64,000 nt of DNA from an uncultured Roseburia sp. GTDB taxonomy: Bacteria; Bacillota; Clostridia; Lachnospirales; Lachnospiraceae. Position 1 is the first letter of the stretch. Each line of letters begins with the position of its first letter. The DNA lies in contig CAJUNX010000004.1 in the NCBI GenBank assembly GCA_910587865.1, forward strand, positions 73,166 to 137,165. Reading direction: 5' to 3'. Under the pieces are notes generated by a model. That model was not told where the DNA came from and did no database searches. It was given only the letters and a program-made list of their open reading frames with translations. Shown here piece after piece: positions 16,353 to 24,947 of this stretch. A program made the position numbers and the translations under genes.

Positions 16353-17336
16353 CTATCTCCGGTATCTGGCCGGCTGCAGCTCATAACAGCAGTGCACCAA
16401 AAGATTCTTTCTGCCGCTGTCGCTTAAGAACTTTTCCTTTACGCGGTCCGCGATCATATCCGCAAGCTTCTGTGATGTGTCAATCGCCAGCACCAGGTAC
16501 TGGCTGCTGGTGTAGCGCGTGTAGACATCCCCGATGCGCAGCGTCGTGCGGATCGCTTCGCCGAGCAGCTCCATCAGAAAGTCCTTCTCATCCGGCGCCA
16601 CGCTTCGTCCGTCATCATCGACCACCGTCATCAGAATCACACAGGCTTTCTGCCCGTTGCGGATGATGCCGCGCTCTAAAAAGCGATAGATGCTCTTAAA
16701 CGTCTCATAATCCCTGCAGTATGCCCCGGGCATACTGATCTCCTCCATCAGATCCTCTCTGATCCTCCCGGCGTCCCTGCGGTAGCTGTCCGCCCCGGCG
16801 GCCTCTTCCCATCCGCCGCCTGCCGCACCTCTCCTTTTTTCGAACAGGTCCTTTCTCGCCCGCGCAAACATGGTCTCACACGTATCCTCTTCCCCGCATA
16901 CGGCGCAGCCCGCAGTGACCGTGAGGGAAATCTCACCGGCCCTGCGCTTCTGATAGGCGGCAAACCGGTCCGTCAGACGTTCGAGCGCCTGTTTTGCCAG
17001 CTTCTCCCCCTGACACTCCGGCATATAAATCACAAACTCATCCCCGCCGCTGCGGCCCAGAATATCACGGTCCCCGATCAGACGCCCCAGTGTCTGCGCC
17101 GCAAGCTGCAGACATTCATCTCCCGCCCGGTGCCCGAACCGTTCATTGATCCGCTTAAAATGATCGATATCGCAGATGAGCAGCGCTCCGTTCTCACTTA
17201 ACTGATCCGTGATCCTGGCTCTTGCGGCGTGCCAGTTTAACACTCCCGTTAAGCTGTCGAGTCCCATCTCCCCGATCAGGCTTCTCTCTGTCAGACTGTA
17301 TTCCATCGCGTTATCCCTTTCCACCTCTTCCGTCAT
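16353..17336 (-). CDS. GGDEF-domain protein, putative diguanylate cyclase
   Basis: The 327-residue soluble protein has one clear GGDEF domain. It carries DSLTGVLNWHAA (27-38), the metal-binding ICDIDHFKRINERFGH (54-69) and the intact active site GGDEF (97-101), so it may make cyclic-di-GMP from two GTPs. The product-inhibition I-site appears lost: the RxxD position reads GDRD (88-91). The C-terminal half (about 200-327) looks like a second, degenerate nucleotidyl-cyclase-like fold in which the GGDEF position reads TSSQY. No membrane or sensor domain is visible. The start at 17336 has AGGAAATAGGA upstream; a Met at residue 11 is an alternative. It precedes the DNA glycosylase gene. Confidence 0.85.
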   Translation of the reverse strand: MTEEVERDNAMEYSLTERSLIGEMGLDSLTGVLNWHAARARITDQLSENGALLICDIDHFKRINERFGHRAGDECLQLAAQTLGRLIGDRDILGRSGGDEFVIYMPECQGEKLAKQALERLTDRFAAYQKRRAGEISLTVTAGCAVCGEEDTCETMFARARKDLFEKRRGAAGGGWEEAAGADSYRRDAGRIREDLMEEISMPGAYCRDYETFKSIYRFLERGIIRNGQKACVILMTVVDDDGRSVAPDEKDFLMELLGEAIRTTLRIGDVYTRYTSSQYLVLAIDTSQKLADMIADRVKEKFLSDSGRKNLLVHCCYELQPARYRR

Positions 17337-17418
17337 TTGTAATCCTATTTCCTTTCCGCCCGCGTGGCACAGGCATCCACTGTCTTTATTATATCCCTCT
17401 CTTCTGACCAGATCAATG

Positions 17419-17461
17419 ATTTCAAATTTATTTTTGAAATTCTGCCGGATTATGTTATAAT
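17419..17461 (+). promoter_or_regulatory. asnA promoter with overlapping inverted repeat
   Basis: TTGAAA (17434-17439) and TATAAT (17456-17461), 16 bp apart, form a good promoter. An inverted repeat with 8-bp arms, ATTTCAAA (17419-17426) and TTTGAAAT (17433-17440), overlaps the -35 and is a candidate operator. Confidence 0.7.
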
Positions 17462-17485
17462 GTACGCGCAGGCAATGAGCAGTGC

Positions 17486-17641
17486 CAGAATGCAGAATGG
17501 CAGATCGGCTGTTTTCAGACGAATTTGACAGAATGCATTTTGACAGGGCGTATGCCCGCGAATGGGGAAAATTTCAAATTTTCCCCGGGCTGCACTGCGT
17601 ATCGGACGATGTGACAGAATGCAGAATGGCAGATCGGCTGT
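17486..17641 (+). repeat. Direct repeats and palindrome in the asnA leader
   Basis: A perfect 27-bp direct repeat (starting CAGAATGCAGAATGG) occurs at 17486-17512 and 17615-17641, with a partial third copy (GACAGAATGCA) near 17527. Between them is a perfect 11-bp-arm palindrome, GGGGAAAATTT / AAATTTTCCCC (17564-17586), with no T-run. The segment lies in the roughly 210-nt untranslated leader of asnA and stays open in the asnA reading frame. I see no T-box consensus. Confidence 0.75.
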
Positions 17642-17679
17642 CCGCAGGCGCATCAGACCATCGAAAGGAGAGTTTTTAC

Positions 17680-18690
17680 ATGGAACACCTGATCATTCCA
17701 AACGATTACCAGCCAAAGCTGAATTTACATGATACACAGATCGCGATCAAGATGCTCAAAGACTTTTTTCAGGGAATTCTCGGACTTCGCCTGAATTTGT
17801 CCCGCGTCTCCGCGCCGCTGTTTGTCGATCCCTTATCCGGGCTCAACGACAACTTAAACGGAGTCGAGCGCCCGGTCGCCTTTGATATCAGAGAGCAGGA
17901 CGGACGCGAGGCGGAGGTCGTACAGTCTCTGGCCAAATGGAAACGCTTCGCGCTGAAAAAGTACGGCTTTTCCTGCGGCGAGGGACTCTACACCGATATG
18001 AACGCGATCCGCAGGGACGAGATCACCGACAATATCCATTCTGTTTTCGTGGATCAGTGGGACTGGGAAAAAATCATCCGCAGGGAGGACCGCACGCTTG
18101 AAACCCTGATGGAGACCGTACGCATCGTCTACAAATGTCTCCGCAAAACCGAGAAATACATGTCGATCCAGTATGATTACATCGAGGAAATTCTGCCGAA
18201 GGAGATTTTCTTTCTGACCACGCAGGAGCTTCTCGATCTCTATCCGGACTTAACGCCGCATGAGCGCGAATACCGGATCACAAAGGAAAAGGGCGCGGTC
18301 TGCCTGATGCAGATCGGTGACGCCCTCACGGACGGAAAACCGCATGACGGCCGTGCGCCGGACTACGACGACTGGGCCTTAAACGCAGATATCTTAGTCT
18401 ACTATCCGGTGCTCGATATCGCGCTTGAGCTCTCCTCCATGGGGATCCGGGTCGACCGCGACGCCCTGCTCTCCCAGCTAAAAAAAGCGGGCTGCACCAG
18501 CCGCTCCAGTCTTCCGTTCCAAAAGGCGGTCATCGACGGGGAGCTGCCCTATACGATCGGCGGCGGCATCGGTCAGTCGAGAATCTGTATGTTTTATTTG
18601 AGGAAAGCGCACATCGGGGAAGTACAGTCCTCCCTGTGGCCGGATCAGACCGCTTCGGAGTGCGAAAAGGCCGGGATTCCGCTGCTTTAA
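17680..18690 (+). CDS. asnA: Aspartate--ammonia ligase (AsnA)
   Basis: This 336-residue enzyme makes asparagine from aspartate, ammonia and ATP. It is related to class II aminoacyl-tRNA synthetases. Recognisable AsnA segments are IKMLKDFFQGILGLRLNLSR, VERPVAFDI, AKWKRFALKKYGF, GLYTDMNAIRRDE, SVFVDQWDWEK and the C-terminal GGGIGQSRICMFYLRKAHIGE with its motif-3-like arginine. Length is as expected. The ATG at 17680 follows CGAAAGGAGAG; an open frame continues upstream through the leader but has no other RBS. It is monocistronic, with its own promoter and terminator. The glutamine-dependent asparagine synthase family is also present at 43989 in the polysaccharide locus. Confidence 0.96.
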   Translation: MEHLIIPNDYQPKLNLHDTQIAIKMLKDFFQGILGLRLNLSRVSAPLFVDPLSGLNDNLNGVERPVAFDIREQDGREAEVVQSLAKWKRFALKKYGFSCGEGLYTDMNAIRRDEITDNIHSVFVDQWDWEKIIRREDRTLETLMETVRIVYKCLRKTEKYMSIQYDYIEEILPKEIFFLTTQELLDLYPDLTPHEREYRITKEKGAVCLMQIGDALTDGKPHDGRAPDYDDWALNADILVYYPVLDIALELSSMGIRVDRDALLSQLKKAGCTSRSSLPFQKAVIDGELPYTIGGGIGQSRICMFYLRKAHIGEVQSSLWPDQTASECEKAGIPLL

Positions 18691-18718
18691 TGCGCGGGCC
18701 TTCTGTTCTGACAGGAAA

Positions 18719-18756
18719 AGGCAGGAAAAACATCTCCGTTTTTCCTGCCTTATTTT
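18719..18756. terminator. Terminator between asnA and the S1-domain gene
   Basis: AGGCAGGAAAAAC (18719-18731) pairs with GTTTTTCCTGCCT (18738-18750), followed by TATTTT. It can serve asnA and the convergent S1 gene. Confidence 0.85.
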
Positions 18757-18760
18757 CTGA

Positions 18761-19663
18761 TTAATCAAGCTTTAGTCCCGAGAGAAGAGAGCCCAGACTC
18801 GTTCCAAGCGTCTCGCGGCTGGTGTAGTTCTCCATATCCGCCGCTGTCCCGGTGTCCACCATCTCCTCGTCGAGCGCTTTCATGCTCAGGCTGATCTTGT
18901 TGTCATTCGTGTTTAAAATCTTTGCTTTTACCTTCTGCCCTTCTTTTAATACCTCGGAAGGCTTGCCGATCCGCCGGCTGCTGATCTGCGAGACATGCAC
19001 CAGCCCGCTTAAGCCGTTGCCGAGATTGACAAATGCGCCGTACGGCATGAGAGATTCTACGGTTCCCTCCACCACGGTTCCCGGCACAAGCATGGAAATC
19101 CTGTGGTTGCGCTCTAAGATCTCCGCCTCACGCGCAACGGCCTTGCCGGAGAGCACCAGCTTTTTCTTTTCCGGATCTGCCGTGATCACGCGGACGGAAA
19201 GCTCTTTTCCGATCCAGGGCTCCGTGTCCTCGACATAGTCGAGCGAGAGCTGTGATGCCGGGATAAATGCGCGGATTCCCTCTAAGTATGCGACCACGCC
19301 GCTTTTGACGCTCTCCTTGATGCGCACGGTCACTGTGGTCTTCTCGTCGAGCATTTTCTGAAACTTTTCCCAGGAGAGCATATCATTCGCCTCTTTTCTT
19401 GAGAGAAGGATATTGCCCTGACCGTCGTCGGTCTTCACCACCGTCGCCTCAATGACATCGCCCTTATGCACCTGCTCCATCACCGCAAAATCCGGATCGT
19501 TGCTTAAATCCGCGGCCTTTATGATGCCCTGCGCATAATATTTCAGATCCAGCGTCACTTCCTCTTCGCTGACATCGATCACGGTTCCAGAAATAATATC
19601 CCCTTCGTTAATACGGCGGAAAGAAGCCTCCAGCTCGTTCTTAAAATCGTCCATCGTTTCCAT
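18761..19663 (-). CDS. S1 RNA-binding domain protein (RpsA-like)
   Basis: The 300-residue protein contains three S1 OB-fold repeats. The first is near 20-90 (EGDIISGTVIDVSEEEVTLD), the second near 105-175 (TVTVRIKESVKSGVVAYLEG, AFIPASQLS) and the third near 190-260 (VPGTVVEGTVESLMPYGAFV, LSGLVHVSQIS). Short S1-like proteins of this type replace the six-domain S1 in many Firmicutes and are annotated as 30S S1 or general RNA-binding factors. Its exact role in translation is not established by sequence. The ATG at 19663 follows GGGAGGTAAACAC with slightly long spacing. It lies downstream of the histidine kinase gene in the same direction. Confidence 0.85.
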   Translation of the reverse strand: METMDDFKNELEASFRRINEGDIISGTVIDVSEEEVTLDLKYYAQGIIKAADLSNDPDFAVMEQVHKGDVIEATVVKTDDGQGNILLSRKEANDMLSWEKFQKMLDEKTTVTVRIKESVKSGVVAYLEGIRAFIPASQLSLDYVEDTEPWIGKELSVRVITADPEKKKLVLSGKAVAREAEILERNHRISMLVPGTVVEGTVESLMPYGAFVNLGNGLSGLVHVSQISSRRIGKPSEVLKEGQKVKAKILNTNDNKISLSMKALDEEMVDTGTAADMENYTSRETLGTSLGSLLSGLKLD

Positions 19664-19731
19664 AATGTGTGTTTACCTCCCGTAATTTGATCGTGGAGCA
19701 GCTCTCCACCCGCAGTGCCGGCAGCCGTTTT

Positions 19732-19764
19732 TCCAGTTCCGTTCCGGCTCCAGTTCCGTTCCGG
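19732..19764. repeat. 17-bp-period direct repeat upstream of the S1 gene
   Basis: TCCAGTTCCGTTCCGG occurs at 19732-19747 and again at 19749-19764, between the histidine kinase stop and the S1-protein start. A stem GTGGAG/CTCCAC at 19694-19710 lies between it and the S1 RBS. Confidence 0.65.
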
Positions 19765-19779
19765 AACTGCTTACGTGCA

Positions 19780-22236
19780 TTATAACACACATTTCCATCT
19801 GATGACAACCTTGAATAAATCTCCGTCAACCTCAATGTGGAGCGTACCTCCCTGGGCCTCGGTAAAGCTTTTGGCAATCGCAAGACCGAGTCCGGAGCCT
19901 TCCGTATTCCGTGAGGCGTCGCCCCGCACAAAACGCTCCGTGATCTCGTCCGGCCGGAAACTAAGCTCGGCCGCGGACATGTTTTTCAGCGTGATCTCCA
20001 CGAAATCCGCAGCGATACCCGATATGCCGGCTCCCGTCATGCCTGCCGCATCCATCCTTCCCGGGACCGCTCCGGGCATGCCGCCAGAAAAGCCTGCCGC
20101 ATCCGGCGCTCCTTTCATCCCTCCCGGCATACCTCCCATGGCGGCTGCAAATCCGGAATCGTTCTGCGCCGCAGCTCCCCCTGCCGGTGTGCCCGGGATT
20201 CTTTTCACCTCCACGTAAACCCGGCTGCCGGGCATCGCGTATTTCTGAATGTTGACGAAAAGATTTTCGAAAATACGGTATGTCTTCTGATTATCCAGCA
20301 TCAGGATCACCTGATCCTCTGGCACATTCCAGCGCAGGTCAAGCGAAGACGCCGTGAATTTGTCCGTGTGCTCCACGCTCACCTGCTTCATCAGCTTCAC
20401 CACGTCCACCTTCATGAGGTCTAATGTCATGCTGTTGCTGGTCGCCTTGCTCACCTCGAACAGATCCTCGATCAGCACCTTTAAACGCAGGGATTTCCGC
20501 TCCAGTGTCTCGATATAAGAACGGCGCTCCTCCTCCGTGATATCCTCTTTTTTCAGCAGTTCGATATAGGTCGTGATTGCTGTCAGCGGCGTCTTTAAAT
20601 CGTGCGAGACATTTGTAATCAGTTCTGTCTTCATACGCTGACTTTTTACCTCTTCGTCCACCGCCTTTTTAAAACCGAAACGTATCATTGCCAGTTGCTC
20701 CTTAAACGGCTCAAACATACCGATATCTCTGTCGATCTCCGCGTCGAGGTTTCCCCGTGCGATCTGTCCCACGCCCGAAAGCAGCGTCTGATAATCGCGG
20801 CCTGCCCGGTCGTAATATTTTTTTATCAGATAAAACACAACCACGGAGTAGACTAACAGCACGCCGATCCCGAAAAACCAGAACATGGAGACCACTGCAA
20901 GCACGACGTAATTGATCACCACAATCTTTAAGATCATTTTGGTCGATTTTTCACTGAAATCAATGTGCCGCGTCTCATATACAAAGTCTTCCCAGCGCGC
21001 CTTTATCCACGGAAAAATCTGATAGATCAGGCTGTACTGGCGGACATATTCCCGGATACCGAGCGTGACAGCCGGACGCAGCGCCCGTATGGATACATAC
21101 CAGAGCACATAGAGGATACCTGTCTGTGCGCCTGCCGAGATCAGCTGCCAGAGTGTGGTCCACGAATCATTGTAAAAAAGCTGTTCGAACAGCTTCTGAT
21201 AGCTTTCGAATGATTTATGGCTCCATATCACCTGCAAAAAATAGTTCCCCTGATTTAACACTATAAGAACGCCGAGCAGCGCCGCTTCCATCACATACCG
21301 GTTTCCGGGCCGGTTCATCGGAATCTCACAGCGCCAGACCCTGCGGCTGGTCATCGCAAACATCAGCGCCGTGGTTAAAAGCAGCCCGCCCGCAAACAAA
21401 AGCATGCCGCCCGCCTGTGAGTATGCGGATACCATCATAAGATAATCCGAACCGTATTCATAGTCTCCGTACTGCCAGATCAGCTGATTTTCCGCGTTCT
21501 TCGGTATGCCGTATATCACGGTAAAATCCGACGGTTTCTTCCATTCACAGACCAGTCCGTCCTCCCGCCCGAACAGCGATACATAGCTTTCCGGAAGTCC
21601 CTCCCAGAACATATCCGTCCTGTCATTGAGTCCCAGGATCTTAATGATCATGCCGGGATCCACATTCTGACTGTACACCTTCTCCACGGTCAGAATCCCG
21701 TTTTCGTCGTACCGCATCACAAAATAATTGTTGTAGTACTCCTGCAGCGATCTGATGACGCTCTGATCCAAAGATGCCTGATACACCGCCTCGAGCGGCT
21801 GCCCCGTGTTTTTTTCGTATTTTCCGTCCCCGAGGACGATACAATAGTCAATATCCATGCGGTACTGATCAAATTCGCTGGCCGCCGTCCCCATCCTGCT
21901 GTTCATCTCTGCTTTCAGATCGTTGATCAGACCCACGGTATCCATCGCGAGCGTATTCTCATACTGCGCCGCAAAATAAAGATCCGCGGCCGATATCGTG
22001 CCTTCGCGCTGCGACAGCTCGTAAAAGAGCACGTAACTGCCCGAAAACAGCTTCTCTAACGTGTCGCTGTTGATCTGCTCCGTTTCCAGCTCCTCTCTCC
22101 AGCCGGCAAGCTGTCTGTCCGCCCTGCTGCTGATTCCAGGGAAGGCCAGCACGGTCCCCGCTGAAATCAGGACCAGAGCGAGCACTGTGATTATGATCCT
22201 TGTCTTACGGTTGTTTTTCCATTTTATATCCAACAC
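19780..22236 (-). CDS. Membrane sensor histidine kinase (VanS-like) with Gly/Met/Ala-rich insert
   Basis: The 818-residue kinase has an N-terminal membrane helix (about 12-32), a large extracytoplasmic domain to about 270, several further membrane helices to about 475, and a HAMP-like linker. HisKA follows with the phospho-acceptor His545 in VSHDLKTPLT. In the ATPase domain the N-box-like segment is RIFENLFVNIQKYA, and the G2 motif is GSGLGLAIAKSF near the C-terminus. Residues 682-742 form an unusual low-complexity insert (repeated GGMPGG/GAP/AAG) between the N-box strand and DFVEITLKN. The start is GTG at 22236, overlapping the response-regulator gene by 32 nt, which suggests translational coupling. 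The signal sensed is unknown; a GT4 glycosyltransferase lies upstream in the same orientation. Confidence 0.87.
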   Translation of the reverse strand: MLDIKWKNNRKTRIIITVLALVLISAGTVLAFPGISSRADRQLAGWREELETEQINSDTLEKLFSGSYVLFYELSQREGTISAADLYFAAQYENTLAMDTVGLINDLKAEMNSRMGTAASEFDQYRMDIDYCIVLGDGKYEKNTGQPLEAVYQASLDQSVIRSLQEYYNNYFVMRYDENGILTVEKVYSQNVDPGMIIKILGLNDRTDMFWEGLPESYVSLFGREDGLVCEWKKPSDFTVIYGIPKNAENQLIWQYGDYEYGSDYLMMVSAYSQAGGMLLFAGGLLLTTALMFAMTSRRVWRCEIPMNRPGNRYVMEAALLGVLIVLNQGNYFLQVIWSHKSFESYQKLFEQLFYNDSWTTLWQLISAGAQTGILYVLWYVSIRALRPAVTLGIREYVRQYSLIYQIFPWIKARWEDFVYETRHIDFSEKSTKMILKIVVINYVVLAVVSMFWFFGIGVLLVYSVVVFYLIKKYYDRAGRDYQTLLSGVGQIARGNLDAEIDRDIGMFEPFKEQLAMIRFGFKKAVDEEVKSQRMKTELITNVSHDLKTPLTAITTYIELLKKEDITEEERRSYIETLERKSLRLKVLIEDLFEVSKATSNSMTLDLMKVDVVKLMKQVSVEHTDKFTASSLDLRWNVPEDQVILMLDNQKTYRIFENLFVNIQKYAMPGSRVYVEVKRIPGTPAGGAAAQNDSGFAAAMGGMPGGMKGAPDAAGFSGGMPGAVPGRMDAAGMTGAGISGIAADFVEITLKNMSAAELSFRPDEITERFVRGDASRNTEGSGLGLAIAKSFTEAQGGTLHIEVDGDLFKVVIRWKCVL

Positions 22237-22918
22237 CCCACACCACCTTTAAATATTTTGGATCCTTCGGATTGATTTCGATCTTATCCCTGATATTTCT
22301 CACATGTACCATGATGGTATCCGTATTGATCGCTTTCTCGTTCCACACCCGCTCGTAAATCTCCTCCGCGGAATAGACTCTGCCCGGGCTTTTGATCAGA
22401 AGCGCCAGAATCTTAAATTCGATCGGCGTCATCTTCACCGGCTTTCCGTCCACAAAGACCTCCACCGTATCCTCGTTTAACTCGAGCCCGCCGATCGTAT
22501 GCACCCTGTCGTTCGTCTCGGTCTGACCGTTTTTGTTCGTGAATTTTAAATACCGCCGCAGCTGGGAATTCACACGCGCCATCAGCTCCAGCGGCGTAAA
22601 CGGCTTCGTCACGTAATCATCCGCCCCGATATTTAAGCCGATTACTTTGTCCGTCTCCTCAGATTTTGCCGAGAGCATAATCACCGGAAATTCGTGATTC
22701 TGCCGCAGCTTCATCGTCATCGTGATGCCGTCCATCCGCGGCATCATGATATCCACGATCGCCAGGTGGATCGTCTCTCTCCCGATCACCTCCAGGCCCT
22801 CGATTCCGTCCGCAGCTTTAAACACATTGTAATTCTGGCTCTTTAAAAAGATTTCGATCCCGTCCCGGATCTCTTTGTCGTCTTCCACGATCAGGATATT
22901 ATACTTCTGCTGTTCCAT
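22205..22918 (-). CDS. OmpR-family response regulator (VanR-like)
   Basis: This 237-residue regulator has an N-terminal receiver domain (VEDDKEIRDG acidic pocket at 11-20, phospho-acceptor Asp56 in VDIMMP, Lys in YVTKPFTPLE). The C-terminal winged helix is of the OmpR/PhoB type (PIEFKILALLIKSPGRVYSA, then VHVRNIRDKIE and VWGVGYKME). It is the cognate partner of the histidine kinase whose gene overlaps its 3' end. AAAGGAGCGCATC precedes the ATG at 22918. By analogy with VanRS-type pairs it may control envelope genes, but no target is identified. Confidence 0.93.
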   Translation of the reverse strand: MEQQKYNILIVEDDKEIRDGIEIFLKSQNYNVFKAADGIEGLEVIGRETIHLAIVDIMMPRMDGITMTMKLRQNHEFPVIMLSAKSEETDKVIGLNIGADDYVTKPFTPLELMARVNSQLRRYLKFTNKNGQTETNDRVHTIGGLELNEDTVEVFVDGKPVKMTPIEFKILALLIKSPGRVYSAEEIYERVWNEKAINTDTIMVHVRNIRDKIEINPKDPKYLKVVWGVGYKMEKQP

Positions 22919-22949
22919 GATGCGCTCCTTTGTCTGTTTGATTTTTTCA

Positions 22950-24155
22950 TCATATCACATACCGCCCTGGAATGGAACGCATATCTTCTGCCTGCCCGAG
23001 GCGGTTCACACAGACCCTGCGGTAGCACTGCTCCGCAATCCCGGCAACCTCATCCTCAGAGTACCGCTTTGCCGTCTCCGCCGCTGTCCTTCTCATCCGG
23101 AAACGGCGCGCATCGTCTTCTGTCAGCCGCACGATACATCCGGCCCACTCTTCTTCGTCCTCACCGGTGAGATAACCGTTCTCCCCGTCCCTGACCACAT
23201 CCCGCACACCGCTCGCATCCACCGCCACAACCGGATTTCCCACCGCCATCGCCTCGAGCAGGACAATGCCCTGCGTCTCCGATTTTGACGTAAATAAAAA
23301 CGCGTCTGCGGCAGCCTGGTAATGTCTGATTTCCTGATTATCCACTGTTCCGGCCAGAACCACCTCCTTATCAAGACCGAGCCGCACAATCTGCCCTAGA
23401 ATCCTCTCGCGGTCCGGACCGTCCCCGATGATCAGATGGCGAAAGCGCTTTCCCCGTTCTGCGAGAAGCGCTTTTAAGCAGGCAAGCCCTCTCAGCTGAA
23501 ATTCCAGATTTTTTTCTTTCGCCAGCCTTGAAACCGTGCAGAACAGATAATCCGCGTCACCCAGATACTGCCGGCGCAGCGCAGCCGCACGTTCCTGATC
23601 CGGACAGAAGCTCTCCGCCGGAATCCCGGTCGGCATGACCTCCACCGGCGTTCCGAAATCCTTCTCATACAGCCAGGACTGCATCCCCGGGGTCGGCGCC
23701 ACCAAAAGGTCACATCGTTCACAGAACCAGCGCAGATATTTCTCCAGCGCGCCCGTACACCGCTCGATCGTTTCAAGCCCCGCAATATAGTGCAGATACT
23801 GCTCGTATCTGGTATGATAGGTAAATACGACCGGTATGCCGAGTCTCTTTTGAATATGAAGCGCGACGTTTCCGACAATCGCCGGATGATGCACGTGGAT
23901 CACATCAATCTCAAGCATTTTTACCGCGCGCTGCATCATGCCCGTCAGTACATTCGGCACCGGCGCTTTCGCGATCTTCATCGGAAACGACGGATATCGG
24001 ACAACAAACGGCTCTTCCTCCTGTCCCTCATAGCTCGGTGCAAATACATACACCGTGTGTCCTCTTTTCCGCAATGCCTCTGCGAGATGCTCGATAGAAA
24101 CGGGAACGCCCCCGATGTACGGTTTATAATTATTGGTAAACATTGCGATTCTCAT
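22950..24155 (-). CDS. GT4 glycosyltransferase (diglucosyl-diacylglycerol synthase-like)
   Basis: The 401-residue GT-B enzyme starts MRIAMFTNNYKPYIGGVPVS and contains HVHHPAIVG, FTYHTRYEQYLHY and the donor-site motif SKSETQGIVLLEAMAVGNPV (EX7E), all typical of GT4 family members acting on lipid acceptors. Firmicutes homologues often transfer glucose to diacylglycerol for glycolipid or lipoteichoic-acid anchors. Which sugar and acceptor this one uses is inference. The ATG at 24155 follows GGAAGGAGAGAGAT. It lies between DedA and the two-component genes on the same strand, consistent with an envelope operon (24710 to 18761). Confidence 0.83.
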   Translation of the reverse strand: MRIAMFTNNYKPYIGGVPVSIEHLAEALRKRGHTVYVFAPSYEGQEEEPFVVRYPSFPMKIAKAPVPNVLTGMMQRAVKMLEIDVIHVHHPAIVGNVALHIQKRLGIPVVFTYHTRYEQYLHYIAGLETIERCTGALEKYLRWFCERCDLLVAPTPGMQSWLYEKDFGTPVEVMPTGIPAESFCPDQERAAALRRQYLGDADYLFCTVSRLAKEKNLEFQLRGLACLKALLAERGKRFRHLIIGDGPDRERILGQIVRLGLDKEVVLAGTVDNQEIRHYQAAADAFLFTSKSETQGIVLLEAMAVGNPVVAVDASGVRDVVRDGENGYLTGEDEEEWAGCIVRLTEDDARRFRMRRTAAETAKRYSEDEVAGIAEQCYRRVCVNRLGQAEDMRSIPGRYVI

Positions 24156-24203
24156 ATCTCTCTCCTTCCCCCCGTGCAAAGACCACCGTTTTGAACTTTT
24201 GTG

Positions 24204-24710
24204 TCAGATATACGCGAGTACCGAATCTCCGAACAGATATCCAGCACCGACAAAAACCAGATTCCAGACGGCAATGCCAAGCGTGGAGCTGACCACATAC
24301 TTCCGGAAATCCATCCGGATCATCCCCGCCGGAATCGAGATGATCGTCCGCACCATCGGCAGCAGTTTGCTGACAAAGATACCCATGCCGCCCCGTTCCC
24401 GCAGATACTGCATCTTTCCCTCGATCATCTCCTTTTGGGAGGGGAACTTCTTATAATATTTCTTCAGAAACATCTCGCCGCCTCCCCTGCCAAGCGCGTA
24501 GAGGATGACGCTTCCTGTAAGTCCGGCCGCAACCGTGATGATCATGGTCATAAAAAAGCTAAGTCCTCCGCGCGCCGCCCAGATCCCGGCCAGCGGCATG
24601 ATCACCCCCGCAGGAAATCCCGGCAGGTTCATATATTCCAGCAGCACGATCACATAGATCGCAATCGGTCCGTAGGTCACAAAATACTGCATGATCGTCT
24701 CTAATTCCAT
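24204..24710 (-). CDS. DedA family membrane protein
   Basis: This 168-residue integral membrane protein matches the DedA/SNARE-associated (PF09335) family. It has GFPAGVIMPLAGIWAARGGL, the conserved G-rich loop RGGMGIFVSKLLPMVRTIIS (with the family's essential Arg) and IPAGMIRMDFRKYV. DedA proteins are flippases or half-flippases for lipid carriers such as undecaprenyl phosphate in some bacteria. The ATG at 24710 has GGAGG five bases upstream; a four-codon extension overlaps that site. It is the first gene of the minus-strand group with the glycosyltransferase, fitting a role in envelope lipid handling. Confidence 0.87.
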   Translation of the reverse strand: MELETIMQYFVTYGPIAIYVIVLLEYMNLPGFPAGVIMPLAGIWAARGGLSFFMTMIITVAAGLTGSVILYALGRGGGEMFLKKYYKKFPSQKEMIEGKMQYLRERGGMGIFVSKLLPMVRTIISIPAGMIRMDFRKYVVSSTLGIAVWNLVFVGAGYLFGDSVLAYI

Positions 24711-24893
24711 CGTTGCCTCCATCCCAGAACATTTTTTTAAAGCCGCATGTCAGAGCTTTGATCCGGCTCCGCGATTTTGTTTTGTGGCTTTGATGTACTG
24801 ATGCTGTTATCATACCCCGGGAATCCAAAAACCGCCTCCAGAAAAACCCGAAGAATTTCTAAAGAAAGCGTTAGGATCTTATGAAAAAATTTC

Positions 24894-24922
24894 TTGACAA
24901 TTCATATTTCGTGTAGTATAGT
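24894..24922 (+). promoter_or_regulatory. tRNA-Thr promoter
   Basis: A perfect TTGACA (24894-24899), a 17-bp spacer and TATAGT (24917-24922) lie 25 bp upstream of the mature tRNA 5' end. Confidence 0.8.
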
Positions 24923-24947
24923 AAGACAGGTGTTGAGATACACAGTT

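Noticed and set aside
17462..17679. T-box riboswitch before asnA
   Set aside because: No AGGGTGG-like antiterminator, specifier loop or leader terminator is visible.
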